Source of the DNA: Clitopilus passeckerianus
Lineage: Eukaryota; Basidiomycota; Agaricomycetes; Agaricales; Entolomataceae
NCBI GenBank assembly: GCA_944990035.1
Contig: CALYLX010000145.1
Coordinates: 496,001 to 560,000 of the forward strand
Length of the DNA stretch: 64,000 bases
Direction of reading: 5' to 3'
In this document: in pieces, positions 34,515-47,821 of the stretch
How positions within the stretch are numbered: position 1 is the stretch's first letter
How the letters are laid out: each line of letters opens with the position of its first letter
Position numbers and translations under genes: made by a program
Notes under the pieces: generated by a model
What the model saw: the letters and a program-made list of their open reading frames with translations, nothing else
Databases searched by the model: none
Told to the model about the DNA's origin: nothing

Positions 34515-35808
34515 TCAAGCATCGTTCTCGTCGACCTTCTCCTCTTGTTGGATGAGGAATGGGGTGAAAGGATCAGCAGACACGGTGCATTCGACGATGC
34601 GAGATTTCTGGACCTCCAAGCCCTCATCACCGAAGTATCTGAAAGGGTTCATGAGCTAAGGAGCCTCTGACCGAAGTTTCCGATACTCACCTGCCGGAGC
34701 CGAAGTTCCACTCATCATGGCCACGGATCCAGAGACCCAAACCTTCAACATAAGCCTCGACCTCGCGATCGATCCTGGCACCCCAAGAAGGGAAGCCGTT
34801 CTGCTTGAGGCGGACATCCTCCCTGAGCCTCAAGAAGTGCTCAACAATAGTGTCATGGTAGTCGGAGATCCACTGGATACCACCATCGACGTTGGTGTTG
34901 TGGTTGTGCATGACGACTGTGACTGCGTTATAGTTAGCATCGTCGGCGATGATCTCCTTCTTGTACGAGCACATGTCCTATAACCCCAGCTATTAGCAAC
35001 CGAGAACATAGCAAATGAGAGGGCCATACGTTAGCAAGGACAATCATGTCGGTGGTATCCCGAGCGAGAGCAACAATGGTGGGGTGCTCCATAACCTCAT
35101 GAGGAAGATCGACTTCAAGAGTGATCTCGAGGAGGGCGAAGGAAGGGTCGGAGCCGATGTTGTCGCGGCGAGCACTCAAGTACTCCTCCATGGTGCAGAT
35201 GTAATTGGCATCCCTACGTTCCGCCTGTTGGATGACGGAGTCTAGGTAGGTGCGCCAGGACTTGACGAAACGTTCTTCACAAGCCTGGGTGGCGTTCTTA
35301 CGAGCGCGTGCCCAGAATCTTCAATCTCGTTAATTCACTTGTCCTCAGCACTGGCAGACATTGACTTACTGTCTAGCGACCTCACCAATGAAGTGCTCGC
35401 CCTCAGGGCGGGGCTTCTCCGGGTTTCGGATGGCATCCATAGTAGCCTCGCACAGAGTCTTCACACCCTCGAGATCGAGATAGTCGGTGTACTCATCCAA
35501 AGTGAAGAAGGTGTGCATGAGATCGCAAACACTGCGAAGGTTGTAAGGGCTACCCTTAGGGAAGCACAAAGCGGAAACAAGACCTAAGAGGTGTTAGCGG
35601 AGCAGCTCAAAGACAAACCGATGATGAACTCACTGAAGTCGCATTTGTTGAAAGCAACTTGAGCCTTGGGAGAGAAGGGCCTGAAGCTCTCGAGCCAAGC
35701 GACAGACTCGGCCTGGCATTGACGGTAGTAGGGACTGATCTCACGCTTCCAGGGCCAGTTGCGGAGAGTATCAGGGAGAGTGTAGAACTTAGGGATAGCG
35801 GCAGGCAT
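34515..35808 (-). CDS. Class I sesquiterpene synthase
   Basis: A five-exon gene for a cyclase that ionises farnesyl diphosphate and cyclises it. Start ATG 35808 ([20 protein letters not shown]). The Mg-binding aspartate motif DEYTD is near residues 88-92. The second metal motif (NSE type) is NDMCSYKKE, with its Asn at the end of one exon, followed by [12 protein letters not shown]. The C-terminal Arg-Tyr pair that senses diphosphate is in WNFGSGRYFG. Length near 340 residues is usual for fungal enzymes of this type. The set of motifs is complete, so the protein is probably active. The product, perhaps a protoilludene-like skeleton, cannot be decided from motifs. P450 and dehydrogenase genes flank it. 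Confidence 0.92.
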
Positions 35809-37037
35809 CGTGTACTAGGGTAGGACTCGAGTAGAGTGGCTTTAAAAGGGCAGGCGGATTTAGAAGTGTAGAGAGAGGAGTAGAAGGAAGTAGACGAGTT
35901 TGCTGATTTCTGGATGACATCTAGACTCAGTATTTAACTAGTCCAGCCAAAGCCTTGAAACATATGCACCGACCATACACTGTACGAGTCGGACATGGAT
36001 GCTGTTATCGTCCACCGGAGGAAACTGTACACGCCCGCATAGCTAGCATGAAAAGTCCGAAGCCTCAAAGATCGGTCGGTTATGCCCCATCCCAGTCGTT
36101 GCTCCATGCTGCTGAACAAGCCCGAGTAATTTCATAGGATTTGTCTGTGTTTTAGCCCATATAGCAAAGGCGGATAATATCATAAGACTGGCGAAGCCAA
36201 TTAGCCGGTGCCAGAGAGGTGGCTTGCATCCGCATCAGCTGCGTTTGGGAAGCTGAGCCACTTGAGAACAACCCCCGTTGAGGACGATTTACTGCCAAAC
36301 TCGTCAGTTTTAGGCCCAAGGTGCGAACGCCAATCAGTGTTACCTTTCTTGTCGAGAAAACTACTAATTGATAGAGGGATCTTCGTATGCCAGCTGGTGT
36401 TCAGATGTCACGTAGCCCACTGTCGAGGTAGCACTTCCTTATTGGGCGGCCGCAGATCCAGGCTGAGACGAAAGTTGCCCACAGCTAACAACAGTCAACA
36501 CGAAGCACTCGATATCTCAAAAAGGGAAATATCTCTTGAAACCGACCGATGGTATGCGCACCGACGCTTTTGGTCAATCCCGCTGCCCACACCTAAATGG
36601 CCGTGTTCAAATGGTCCGAAAACGGAGAGCTCCAATGGCCCGATTGCCCGCACCGATTGGATACAAGTGATATCCCTTCGAGAAGGGAATGAGCCTCTCC
36701 CGACCTATGTAAGCCAAATAGCATATTTTGCGGCAGCGTGCCTTGAGTGGTGAAGGAGGGAACCCGAACCGAGATCGTCTGGTGATTGTGGTCGGGGTCA
36801 CTGAGCTTAACTCTTGAAATTGAATCACGATCATTCACCAAACGTCCAACGTCGACCCACTCACAGTTGTATTGACTGGCCCCGAGCACGCACATTACCC
36901 ACACTGAATAAGGGGCATGATCCAGCAATCACTACTATATATCGGTGAATGATGCGTTCGAAAGACCTGAGCAAGGCTTGCCTACCTCCACTTACAACCA
37001 CGAACATTGGAGGAATTTCAGAAACACGCGAATTGCT
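35809..37037. other. 1.2-kb divergent intergenic region between terpene synthase and SDR
   Basis: Holds the promoters of two divergent genes. Frame 36208-36753 is open for 181 codons on the plus strand but shows no motif and ends in a low-quality peptide. I see no gene here. Confidence 0.45.
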
Positions 37038-38248
37038 ATGCCAAACTTCAACATCGAAACGACGGTGCAACAGGTCGCAGCGGCTTATCCTGGAAGAATT
37101 GCAGGTCGAACATTCCTGATCACAGGTGCGACCTCAGGCCTAGGTCTGGCCTTTGCGAAGTTCCTTGCAGGAGCTGAGGCCGGGACGGTGATTGTGACGG
37201 GAAGATCAGAGGAACGGTAGGTGTTCCCCTGATGTTGCCATGATGCTTAGTAGGGCTAACGCTGCAGATTCATTAGGCTGAAACGACCTCTGGCCGAGAT
37301 ACAATCAGCCGCTAGTCATGGAAAGACGGTGATCAAACATGTCCTCATGGACCTCGCAGATTATGATTCTGTGAGGAGAGCAGCGAGTGAAGTGAAGAAC
37401 TTTGGGATCAAAGTGGACGTATTGGTTAACAACGCGGGTATCATGGCTGTTCCTTACAAGAAGGTCAATGGCTACGAGAGCCACTTCGTCGCGTGAGTAT
37501 CAGCATCGATCATTGGGTTTCACTGAACGTCTCTGCAGGAACCACCTTGGGCCATTCTTGTTTACAAATCTCCTCTTGGAATCTATTCAAGACGGTGGCC
37601 GCATCATCATTGTGACGTCCTTTGGCCATTCCCACAGCGCGGTTCGATTCGACGACATCAACTTCGAAGATGGGAAAGCATATAACAAGTGGTATGGACC
37701 TTCCTCGTTCTCTCAAAAATCTCGCGGTCTAATAATGGGGTTTACTTTAGGCAAGGATACGGACAATCCAAAAGCGCAAACATCCTATTTTCAAAAGCTC
37801 TAACCAAGAGACTGAAAAGCAGGCGCATAGAGAGCTTCGCCGTCCATCCTGGCGCGTTCGTCAACACTTCCCGATCTCTTACTCCAGTTAACTAAACGAG
37901 GTTCTCTCAGAATCCCGGATACAAACCTTGGCACCCATCTCGACTTCGTCGCGGAAGGTCTTACCGATAAAGACGGAAAGTGGCAGATCCCTACCATCGT
38001 TCGTGACATAGTGCTTTGCATGCATCCATAGAATGCTCACTCCAGATTAGACCGTAGATAATGGCATTGCGAGCTATCTCTATGTCGCGATTTCGCCTGA
38101 GATCCATGGAAAAGGAGGGGCGTATATCACGGAGTCGCAAATACAGAATACTGCAATTCCACAACCAGACGAAGACGCCGACAGGCTTTGGGACCTGTCG
38201 AATAGCATACTGGGAGCGTCATTCGGACGAGAAAAGGCCCATCTTTAG
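37038..38248 (+). CDS. Short-chain dehydrogenase/reductase (SDR)
   Basis: A Rossmann-fold NAD(P)H oxidoreductase acting on an alcohol or carbonyl group. ATG 37038 (MPNFNIETT). Cofactor motif TGATSGLG near residue 31, then NNAGIM, the N-x-L-G-P-F-L-F-T-N helix, the IIIVTS strand and the catalytic YGQSK. The HPG loop follows. A 55-base intron at 37856-37910 skips an in-frame stop and gives HPGAIPDTNLGTHLD. A 40-base intron leads to the C-terminal exon, VDNGIASYLYVAISPE...DEDADRLWDLSNSILG, ending at 38248. This resembles the retinol-dehydrogenase/WW-oxidoreductase-like SDRs of fungi. It sits beside the terpene synthase and P450, where it might oxidise a hydroxylated terpene. Confidence 0.84.
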
Positions 38249-38937
38249 CGTCATTCGTATGGCCAAAACGCTTTCAAGATTCTTGCAATGATAGTCTCTG
38301 TATACCCCTTTAGCAAGTTTGCTTTGAAGAAACATCGATCCAAACTTCCAGGTACAACCCAAGTTCGAGAGATCAGAAGAGAGCGAGTCCGATTGCTTGA
38401 GGAACAAGTACTGAGTATTGAATGGTTTTGAAAAGCCAAGGCCAGACTGTCGGAAGAGAAAGCCTGGCGTAAACTGTCTTTCCACCGCTTTTGCTCATTA
38501 CTTGGCACGAACCGAGAGACCTTGGGTCGTTTCGGATCTTCGAGAAAAACATGCCACGCTTCGGCTCTGCAAGGACCTCAAGGACTGTCAATTCGGGTCA
38601 CACATGATGTCACTTGTTGTGGCTGCAGATTCGCATCTGTCACTGGAGTGAGAGTTTTTGTAGCTCTTCGATGTTGTTTCTGTAAATATAACCTATTTTT
38701 GTAGCCACAAACTCATGGCAAGGCAGTCATTGGAGGAAACCAAAGGAAGGAGGAGGAGGATGAAGTGCTGACCAACCCGGCTCAAACTGTTTGCCGGAAG
38801 GTGCTGACTAAGGAGCTAACGACGCCGATGACCCACCTTCCGTTTCCGCCTGCAAACGGGAATTGAAAATCAATAAACATAAACAACAGTCCCCGGACAA
38901 CCACGACGGCGTAAAGCCATCTTTCTTCACAGTAACT
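38249..38937. other. Spacer upstream of the OGDH gene; nothing recognised
   Basis: About 690 bases with only unsupported short frames. The right part is the likely promoter and 5' UTR of the 2-oxoglutarate dehydrogenase gene. Confidence 0.45.
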
Positions 38938-41900
38938 ATGATCCCCAGGCTGGTTGGTAGGCGTTTGCCAGGTGCAGCGAGGTTCTCGAGGCCTATAGCC
39001 TCAATTCGATACCCTCATCGTCATCTGGCCACTGCCAGACCACCTACCAACAATGATTTGTTCGCCAACGGGACAAATGCTTATTACGCAGACGAAATGT
39101 ATCGTCACTGGAAAAATGATCCCAAGTCCGTGCATGCGTCCTGGGACGCATATTTCTCTGCATTAGACAAGGGTGTTCCGGCTGGCCATGCGTATCAAGC
39201 CCCTCCAAGCGGCTACCTGCCACATCCCGCTGACGGCGCACCTGCTTTGCACCCGTCTGGAGGCTCGGAGCTTGATGTTCACTTGAAAGTACGTTTTTCC
39301 TCTTCTCGCAGTTGAAAGTTAACCTTAAACTCTTCTCAGGTTCAACTCCTTGTCCGTGCATACCAAGTGCGAGGCCACCACCTTGCTGAACTTGATCCAC
39401 TCGGCATTTTGGATGCTGATTTGGCAGATGTCAACCCCCCTGAGTTGGAGCTCAGCAGATATGGCTTCACGGAACGTGATCTCGACAAGGAAATTACCCT
39501 CGGCCCCGGTATTCTCCCCCATTTTGCCACTGACGAACGCAAATCAATGAAGTTGAGGGAAGTCATCTCATTGTGCAAACGCATTTACTGTGAGTTTATC
39601 ATGGCGAGCTAATTGAGCTTCGATACTAATAATTTGGAATTAGGCGGTGCTGTTGGTATCCAATATATCCACATTCCCGACAAGGAACAATGCGACTGGA
39701 TTCGGGAGCGCGTTGAAGTCCCCAAGCCTTGGAACTATACCGTAGAAGAAAAGCGAATGATTTTGGATCGTCTCATCTGGTCGGAATCCTTCGAGAAATT
39801 CATGGCCAGCAAGTACCCGAACGAGAAGCGCTTCGGTCTTGAAGGCTGCGAGGCTCTCATTCCCGGAATGAAAGCACTCATCGACCGCTCTGTTGACCAT
39901 GGCGTCAAGCATGTCACTATTGGCATGCCTCATCGTGGCCGCCTTAACGTTCTTGCCAACGTTATCCGTAAACCTATTGAAGCCATTCTCAATGAATTCG
40001 GCGGTAACGACCCTGATAACTGGCCAGCTGGAGACGTCAAGTACCATCTTGGCGCCAACTACGTGCGACCGACGCCTTCAGGAAAGAAGGTGTCGCTCTC
40101 CCTTGTCGCCAATCCCTCTCATTTGGAAGCCGAAGACCCCGTCGTTCTAGGGAAAACTCGTGCCATTCAACACTTCGAAAACGACGAAGCCAGCCATCAA
40201 ACCGCCATGGGCGTGCTCCTCCACGGTGATGCTGCATTTGCTGGTCAAGGTGTTGTGTATGAGACCATGGGCTTCCACAATCTCCCCAGCTATGGCACTG
40301 GCGGAACCATTCACCTTATCGTAAACAACCAGATTGGTTTCACGACCGACCCTCGTTTCGCCCGTTCCACTCCTTACCCCTCCGATATCGCTAAGGCTAT
40401 TGACGCACCCATCTTCCACGTTAACGGTGACAACGTCGAAGCCGTCAACTTCGTCTGCCAGCTTGCCGCAGACTACCGCGCCAAGTTCAAGAAGGACGTC
40501 GTCGTCGACATTGTTTGCTACCGCCGACATGGTCACAATGAGACCGATCAGCCCAGCTTCACGCAGCCCAGAATGTACGAGGCGATCAAGAAGCAACCCA
40601 CACCATTGACCCAATACTCCAAGTTCCTGGTTGGACGAGGCACCTTTACCGAGAACGACATCGAGGAGCACAAGAAGTGGGTCTGGGGCATGCTTGAGAA
40701 AGCCGCCACAGCCGCCAAGGACTACGTTCCTACCAGCAAGGAATGGCTCTCCGCTTCCTGGCCTGGCTTCCCTTCGCCCAAGGAATTGGCAGAAAGGGCA
40801 CTTCCTACCCGCGCCACCGGTACCGACGAAGCTATCCTCCAGAAAGTGGGCAAGGCCATTTCCTCCTACCCATCTGGTTTCAATCCCCACAAAAACTTGG
40901 CTCGTATCCTTGCTACCCGTGGCAAGTCTGTTGAGGAGGGCAAGAACATCGACTGGTCCACCGCCGAGGCCCTTGCCTTCGGTTCGTTGGCATTGGAGAA
41001 GATTCATGTCCGCCTGTCTGGCCAGGATGTGGAGCGCGGAACTTTCTCTCAGCGCCATGCCATGATCCATGACCAGAACAACGAACAGCAATACATTCCT
41101 TTAAATGACCTGGGTTCCAGCCAGGCACGCTTCGTCGTTTGCAACTCTTCTCTATCAGAATTCGGTACCCTCGGTTTCGAACTCGGATACTCCCTGGTGT
41201 CACCAGACTCTATTACGATCTGGGAGGCGCAGTTCGGTGATTTTGCCAACAATGCCCAATGCATTATTGATCAATTCATTGCTGCCGGTGAAAGGAAATG
41301 GCTGCAGAGGACCGGTCTAGTCATGTCCCTCCCTCACGGATATGACGGACAAGGACCTGAACATTCCAGCGGAAGAATTGAGAGGTTCTTGCAGCTTTGT
41401 GATGACCATCCACATATCTTCCCTACCCAGGAGAAGATTGAGAGGCAGCACCAGGATTGTAACATGCAGGTTGTGTACCCAACGTAAGTCAAGCATTTTC
41501 GTGCGGATCAGGGAAGCAGTGACTGACGCTTCCCTTCAGGACACCCGCGAACTATTTCCACGTCCTTCGTCGCCAGATTCATCGCGATTTCCGCAAACCA
41601 GTCAGTCCTTTCCGCTATTGACCTCGAATACCTTGACTCATAATAATATAGCTCATCCTCTTCTTCTCGAAATCTCTCCTTCGTCATCCTCGTGCTCGTT
41701 CAACTCTTGACGAGATGGTTGGCGATACTCACTTCCAGCGCTACATCCCTGAGACTCAGCAGGAGTCGTTGGTTGCTCCTGAAGAGATTAAGCGTCACAT
41801 TCTTTGCACGGGTCAAGTCTACCATACTCTCCTTCAGGAACGTGAAGAGCGTGGCATCAAGGACATCGCTATTAGCAGGGTTGAACAACTCTCCCCTGTT

Positions 41901-42284
41901 CCTTATGATCTGGTACGTTTTATTATCTCCTCCCAAAACTCGCTCGGTACTGATCAATGGCCGACTACAGATCACCCCTCACCTCGACATGTATCCTAAT
42001 GCTGACCTCCTGTGGTGCCAAGAAGAGCCAATGAACAACGGTGCTTGGACGTACATCGGCCCTCGCCTCTACACTGCTGCCAACCGCACTCAGCACCACA
42101 AGGGCAAGTACCCCTACTATGCCGGCCGCGGCCCCACCAGCTCTGTTGCCACCGGAAGCAAGGTACTTTTCATTCTTCCCTCCTTTGGAACACTTCGGCT
42201 GATTCTTTGCTCCAGTCTCAACACAAGAAGGAGGTCCAACAGTTCCTTGACACTTCATTCGACCTGTCAAAGGGTGAACACTAG
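38938..42284 (+). CDS. KGD1: 2-oxoglutarate dehydrogenase E1 component, mitochondrial
   Basis: Thiamine-diphosphate-dependent E1 subunit of the mitochondrial 2-oxoglutarate dehydrogenase complex, which decarboxylates 2-oxoglutarate in the TCA cycle. ATG 38938 opens with an Arg-rich, acid-poor mitochondrial presequence ([20 protein letters not shown]). The E1 N-terminal region follows ([19 protein letters not shown]). A 1.87-kb exon (39613-41487) includes [50 protein letters not shown] and [11 protein letters not shown]. The transketolase-like C-terminal half has [19 protein letters not shown] and [17 protein letters not shown]. Later exons give HPLLLE..SPSSS then [23 protein letters not shown], ending near 42284. 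Six or more introns. No break seen. Confidence 0.96.
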
Positions 42285-42585
42285 ACATTCTCCTACTTGG
42301 TTAATTCGTTGCTCTCGAAAATAATTATTAGAACTGCATTTAATACAACTATTTCCGTTTCGCTCTCCTTTCCTTTGTTCCATAATGCGCATAAAAACCT
42401 AGTAGCAGTAGCAACCAACCGTATCTACTCCACTAAATTATAATAAGACGCGTCAAGTCGCGTTACTTGTCACAGTCACGTCTGCTAAATCCTTTTGTCT
42501 CCGTTGCCTGCCCGTCCAAGTTCCCGCTACCCCGGAGGTACATAAGTAAGGACCACCGCCTTTGTGTGCTCCCCATTTCTCTCCA

Positions 42586-43918
42586 ATGCGCGCCATTCAC
42601 CTTGTACTGGCCGCTGCAGCCTTTGCATCCCCTGCCCTTTCCTGGGGAATCGCAGGTAAGTTCTCGCGCCAACGTGGACCACCATTCAAGTTACTCACAT
42701 TATCTATAGGCCATGAGATAGTGGCTACGATAGCTCAAATACATCTGCACCCCAGCGTTTTCCCTGTTATATGCGATGTGCTGAACTACACCTCTCCCAT
42801 TCCTGGCGAGCCACAATGTCATCTCGCACCTATCGCTGGCTGGGCGGACAAGATGAGGTACAAGATGCGGTGGTCTTCTTCGTTGCACTACGTCAACGGC
42901 CTGGACGACTATCCTTCTCAAACCTGTGCCTTCCCCGGACCTCGAGGCTGGGCTGGGCCGAAGGGACATAATGTTCTTGGTGGCCTCCGCAACGTATCGA
43001 CAATCTTGGAAAACTATGTCGACGGCAGCAGCCAGGGAAGCCGTCCTTCGTTTGCATCGGAAGACGCTGCAAATGAGGCGTTGAAGTTCCTCGTACATTT
43101 CTTTGGTGATTTACATATGCCACTCCACCTTGTAGGTCGTGACCGAGGTGGGAATTCTGTGAAGGTTCGATTTGGACGCAGACTCACTAGTAAGGCACCT
43201 CCACTCCCATCCTCCTTCGTCACATTGACATCTATCTTAAGACCTTCACTCTACCTGGGACGGTCTCCTCATTGCTAAGGCCATCCGTGAGACGGCCCCG
43301 AAATACTCTCACCCCCTTCCCTCCCCACAAATTGAATGGTCACTTCGCGGAACGATCTACGACTCTTATGTACGACAAATCATGTGGGAGGGCATCCTTG
43401 ACAAATGGGCCGACGAGGTTGACTCATGGTTAGACTGCCCCGCTGAACCTCAACCTGAGAATCGGTGGCAGCAAGTTATCTCGACGGTTCAGAAGTGGAC
43501 GACGGGTGTGACGGACCCAGGCAGGGAAACCGACGATAACGTTTTGTGCCCTTATCATTGGGCCTCGGCTATTCACGGTCTGAACTGTGAATTGATCTGG
43601 CCCAAGGAACTTGACGAACCTCCCTACAAGCACAGTCTTCCCGGTCGACTCCACACTTCGACCTCCGAGCACGACCACGCTGGATGCCATGAAGCAGAGG
43701 AGTTGTCCGAGGAAGACGACTTGCAGCCTCATGATAACTACCTGCAATTGGATACACCAGAGTACGCTGGTGTTATCCGAAAGCGACAGATCATCGAGAA
43801 GCTTTTGGCTCAGGCCGGGATCCGCCTTGCGGCACACTTAAACTGGCTTTTTGCCACCCCGGACGAAGTTGGAATGGGCTTGTTATATCGTCGTCACTCT
43901 GTAGACATATCTGCTTAG
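42586..43918 (+). CDS. Secreted S1/P1-type nuclease
   Basis: A zinc-dependent single-strand nuclease/3'-nucleotidase of the S1/P1 family. ATG 42586 starts a signal peptide (MRAIHLVLAAAAFASPALS). Cleavage before WGIAGH would expose the N-terminal Trp and the first His, which bind zinc in this fold. Other ligand motifs are the WADKMR aspartate, LHYVNG, HFFGDLHMPLH and a later HWA. Introns follow exon 1 and lie near 43190-43260. Asp/His-rich loops (HDHAGCHEAEE) near the C-terminus are unusual additions. The length of about 390 residues is longer than P1 (about 270-290 mature). Confidence 0.9.
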
Positions 43919-44092
43919 AGATGTGAGAGCAGCCTGCTGTTTTCAGGACCACTTTACCCACTTTACCGCTCGTATGCCTTATATCCTGTAATATGTAGAT
44001 ACCTCCCGAACTTTTTGTGTAAGCCTTGATAGATCATCCAACATCAATACATTTATGAACCACTACCAGTACGTAGTCATAACTAAGAAAAA

Positions 44093-44189
44093 GGGCTCAA
44101 TCGGGAATTAAACCCGAGACCACCTGCAGATATGTCCAAAGGACGGGAACAACCCCGAAGCAGGTATCATACTACTAGACCATTGAGCC
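44093..44189 (-). tRNA. tRNA-Pro (anticodon CGG) with a 25-base intron
   Basis: On the minus strand the 7-bp acceptor stem pairs GGCTCAA with TTGAGCC. The anticodon stem CCTGC/GCAGG carries the loop TTCGGG-T with CGG at positions 34-36. The T arm is CTCGGGTTTAATTCCCGA-like. An intron lies after position 37 at 44129-44153, the canonical place. Mature length is 72. A run of five T residues (A at 44088-44092 on the plus strand) follows as a Pol III terminator. It lies 77 bases from the aldehyde dehydrogenase stop. Confidence 0.93.
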
Positions 44190-44266
44190 GACGACGCCGT
44201 GATGCTTTCTTGACACTACGACGCTGGTCTCCTGCTACCCACTTTCTTGTTGAAAGTAGTACGCTC

Positions 44267-46028
<1,762 letters not shown>

Positions 46029-46292
46029 GAGTCAAGGGATGGAAATGAATTTGACCATCTGGCTGGCCATTTATATGCTCCGAATCGAAGCAGGCGAGGC
46101 GTCAAGCTGATTTTTATCGTCATACCTAAGCCGGGATCATGCACGAGATAACGATTGATCAAAGATCGATCAGGCTCAGGACAGATTCGGTCCTGTTGAG
46201 CAGATGATACATCGTAATGTTACACTATTCGGCCCTGCTTTGCTGCAAAACCATCGGAAGGATACCTAGCAAGCGGTGCATAAGACCACAGT

Positions 46293-47516
46293 TTAAGAGA
46301 AGGAGGGATCACAAGTACCTCCAGTTGGTAGATGATAGTCGGGCCAGCCAACCGTGGCGAGGAAAGACCTAAGTAGTCCAACATGAGCCGTAATATGGAT
46401 GACTGTCATTTTGGGTGTGGTTAGACAAGTGAAGATCCACTATGAAAACATACGCTCACAAATTTCCTTGTCTTCTTCAAAAATTCTATCTAATTCCTGC
46501 CTAAAGCGAATCGCAGCTTTGGGTCTACCCTCGCGTCCAGTGGGATCCCAGAACAGATCTTCCTCAGTCAACTCAGGCTCGATATCGAATTCGGGGAACG
46601 TTTTCTCGACAAATGAGCGAGGCCGTCGCTTGTCACAGGTATGGAATCCACTTTCTTCACGGAATCCCTGTGGTTGGATGATGTAGATGATTCATATCAT
46701 GGTCCAAAGCACGTACCTCAGCTACCACGGGACGCTTGTATCCATAAGGTAGAAGGCCATCCCAGGTAATCACCCACGTCTTCAAGGCACGAGTAAGAGG
46801 GCTGCAATACATCTTTTCGGGTAGAGGTATTCCATTGGAAAGCTCGGATTTCCACGCTTCATGAGCAAATTGTGCTTGTTCTTCTCCTAGCTTCGTTAAT
46901 TCTGGGTCCGCTATTAACATATGAGTACCTTGCGGAAGCAGCTACAGATTTAGAGACTTACGCCCCCAAGTCAATTCGTCGTCTCCATCCCGTTGCGACC
47001 ATCCTCTGAAAGTCATCGTATTGTGTCGGATAGTTCCTCAAACGGTGCTCGTAGTACGTGAGGAATGTGGGACTCACGCATACCATGCCACCCTCCCATA
47101 CTTGTCCAAAGCCACGTTATCTAGGCAATGCACAAAGTCAGCTTCCGATTGACATACGTATGTGAGGTCAAACCTACGATGGCCTTGTCCGTGCCTGGCG
47201 AAGAAAACCAATTTATATCGCGTAGACGCGTCACTTGAGTCGTTCAAACGTTTGATCTGCTGCAGGAGATCGTCCCATCGAGAAGGAGACTCGTCGATTA
47301 AGCCAAATCGTGGTGGAATCTATAGTGGAATTCTTCAGCCTCATGCTTCGTCTGATATCTTGTGACCTACCGCAGGAAGCTCTAGGTCGTCGGTAGCTGG
47401 GGTCGCGCTCTGAATGAAGAAGCCTGGCATGATCTGAAAGTTGCATGGATCAGCACAATTTAGAGCTTGATGGGCTTTATAGTACGACTGCGTGTATTCA
47501 CTTGATATTGGGACAT
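46293..47516 (-). CDS. Histidine phosphatase (phosphoglycerate-mutase-like) protein
   Basis: Member of the RHG histidine-phosphatase superfamily, which transfers phosphate through an active-site His. Spliced from ATG 47516 (MSQYQ) through MPGFFIQSATPATDDLEL. The catalytic FFARHGQGHHN is split by an intron within the HHN. Then come ELTKLGEEQAQ, the second active-site block YCSPLTRALKTW, an EESGFHTCDKRR loop, LTEEDLFWDP and the last histidine in ITAHVGLLRSFL. These match fungal PMU1-like proteins. Several short introns. The natural substrate is unknown. Confidence 0.86.
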
Positions 47517-47821
47517 TGTCAGCGGAATAGTACGGGAGGTTCCTCGAGATTGGATGTTTGCACGATTGGGTGATGGTGGTGGTAGAAGCTCAACCAGGTC
47601 GTCTGACAGTTTCCGACGTTCGCCCAACTCTCGGCTCGTTCTCCCGAACGCTCCAGTTGAACCAGCAACGACGACTATACAAGCTCATAACGAGACTACA
47701 ACAGTGATATTCCAGTTAGCTCGATACACTAGGTGAGATAATCCTCTAAACATATAAAAAAGACACGAAGACAGCAGTGAAAACGTAGTACTATAGTGAG
47801 CATAATAAAGAATAATCAGGG
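47517..47821. other. Intergenic, between SIN3 3' end and phosphatase start
   Basis: About 305 bases; expected SIN3 terminator and phosphatase promoter. Nothing else seen. Confidence 0.45.

Noticed and set aside
36208..36753. 181-codon plus-strand frame between synthase and SDR
   Set aside because: No motif, irregular composition, and no homology I can recognise.
37893..37895. Stop codon truncating the SDR after HPGAFVNTSRS
   Set aside because: A GTTCGT...CTCAG intron (37856-37910) removes it and gives the conserved HPGAI...TNLG reading.
40147..41091. 314-codon minus-strand open frame
   Set aside because: It is antisense to the OGDH exon 39613-41487, whose codon bias creates the open frame. 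It has no domain of its own.
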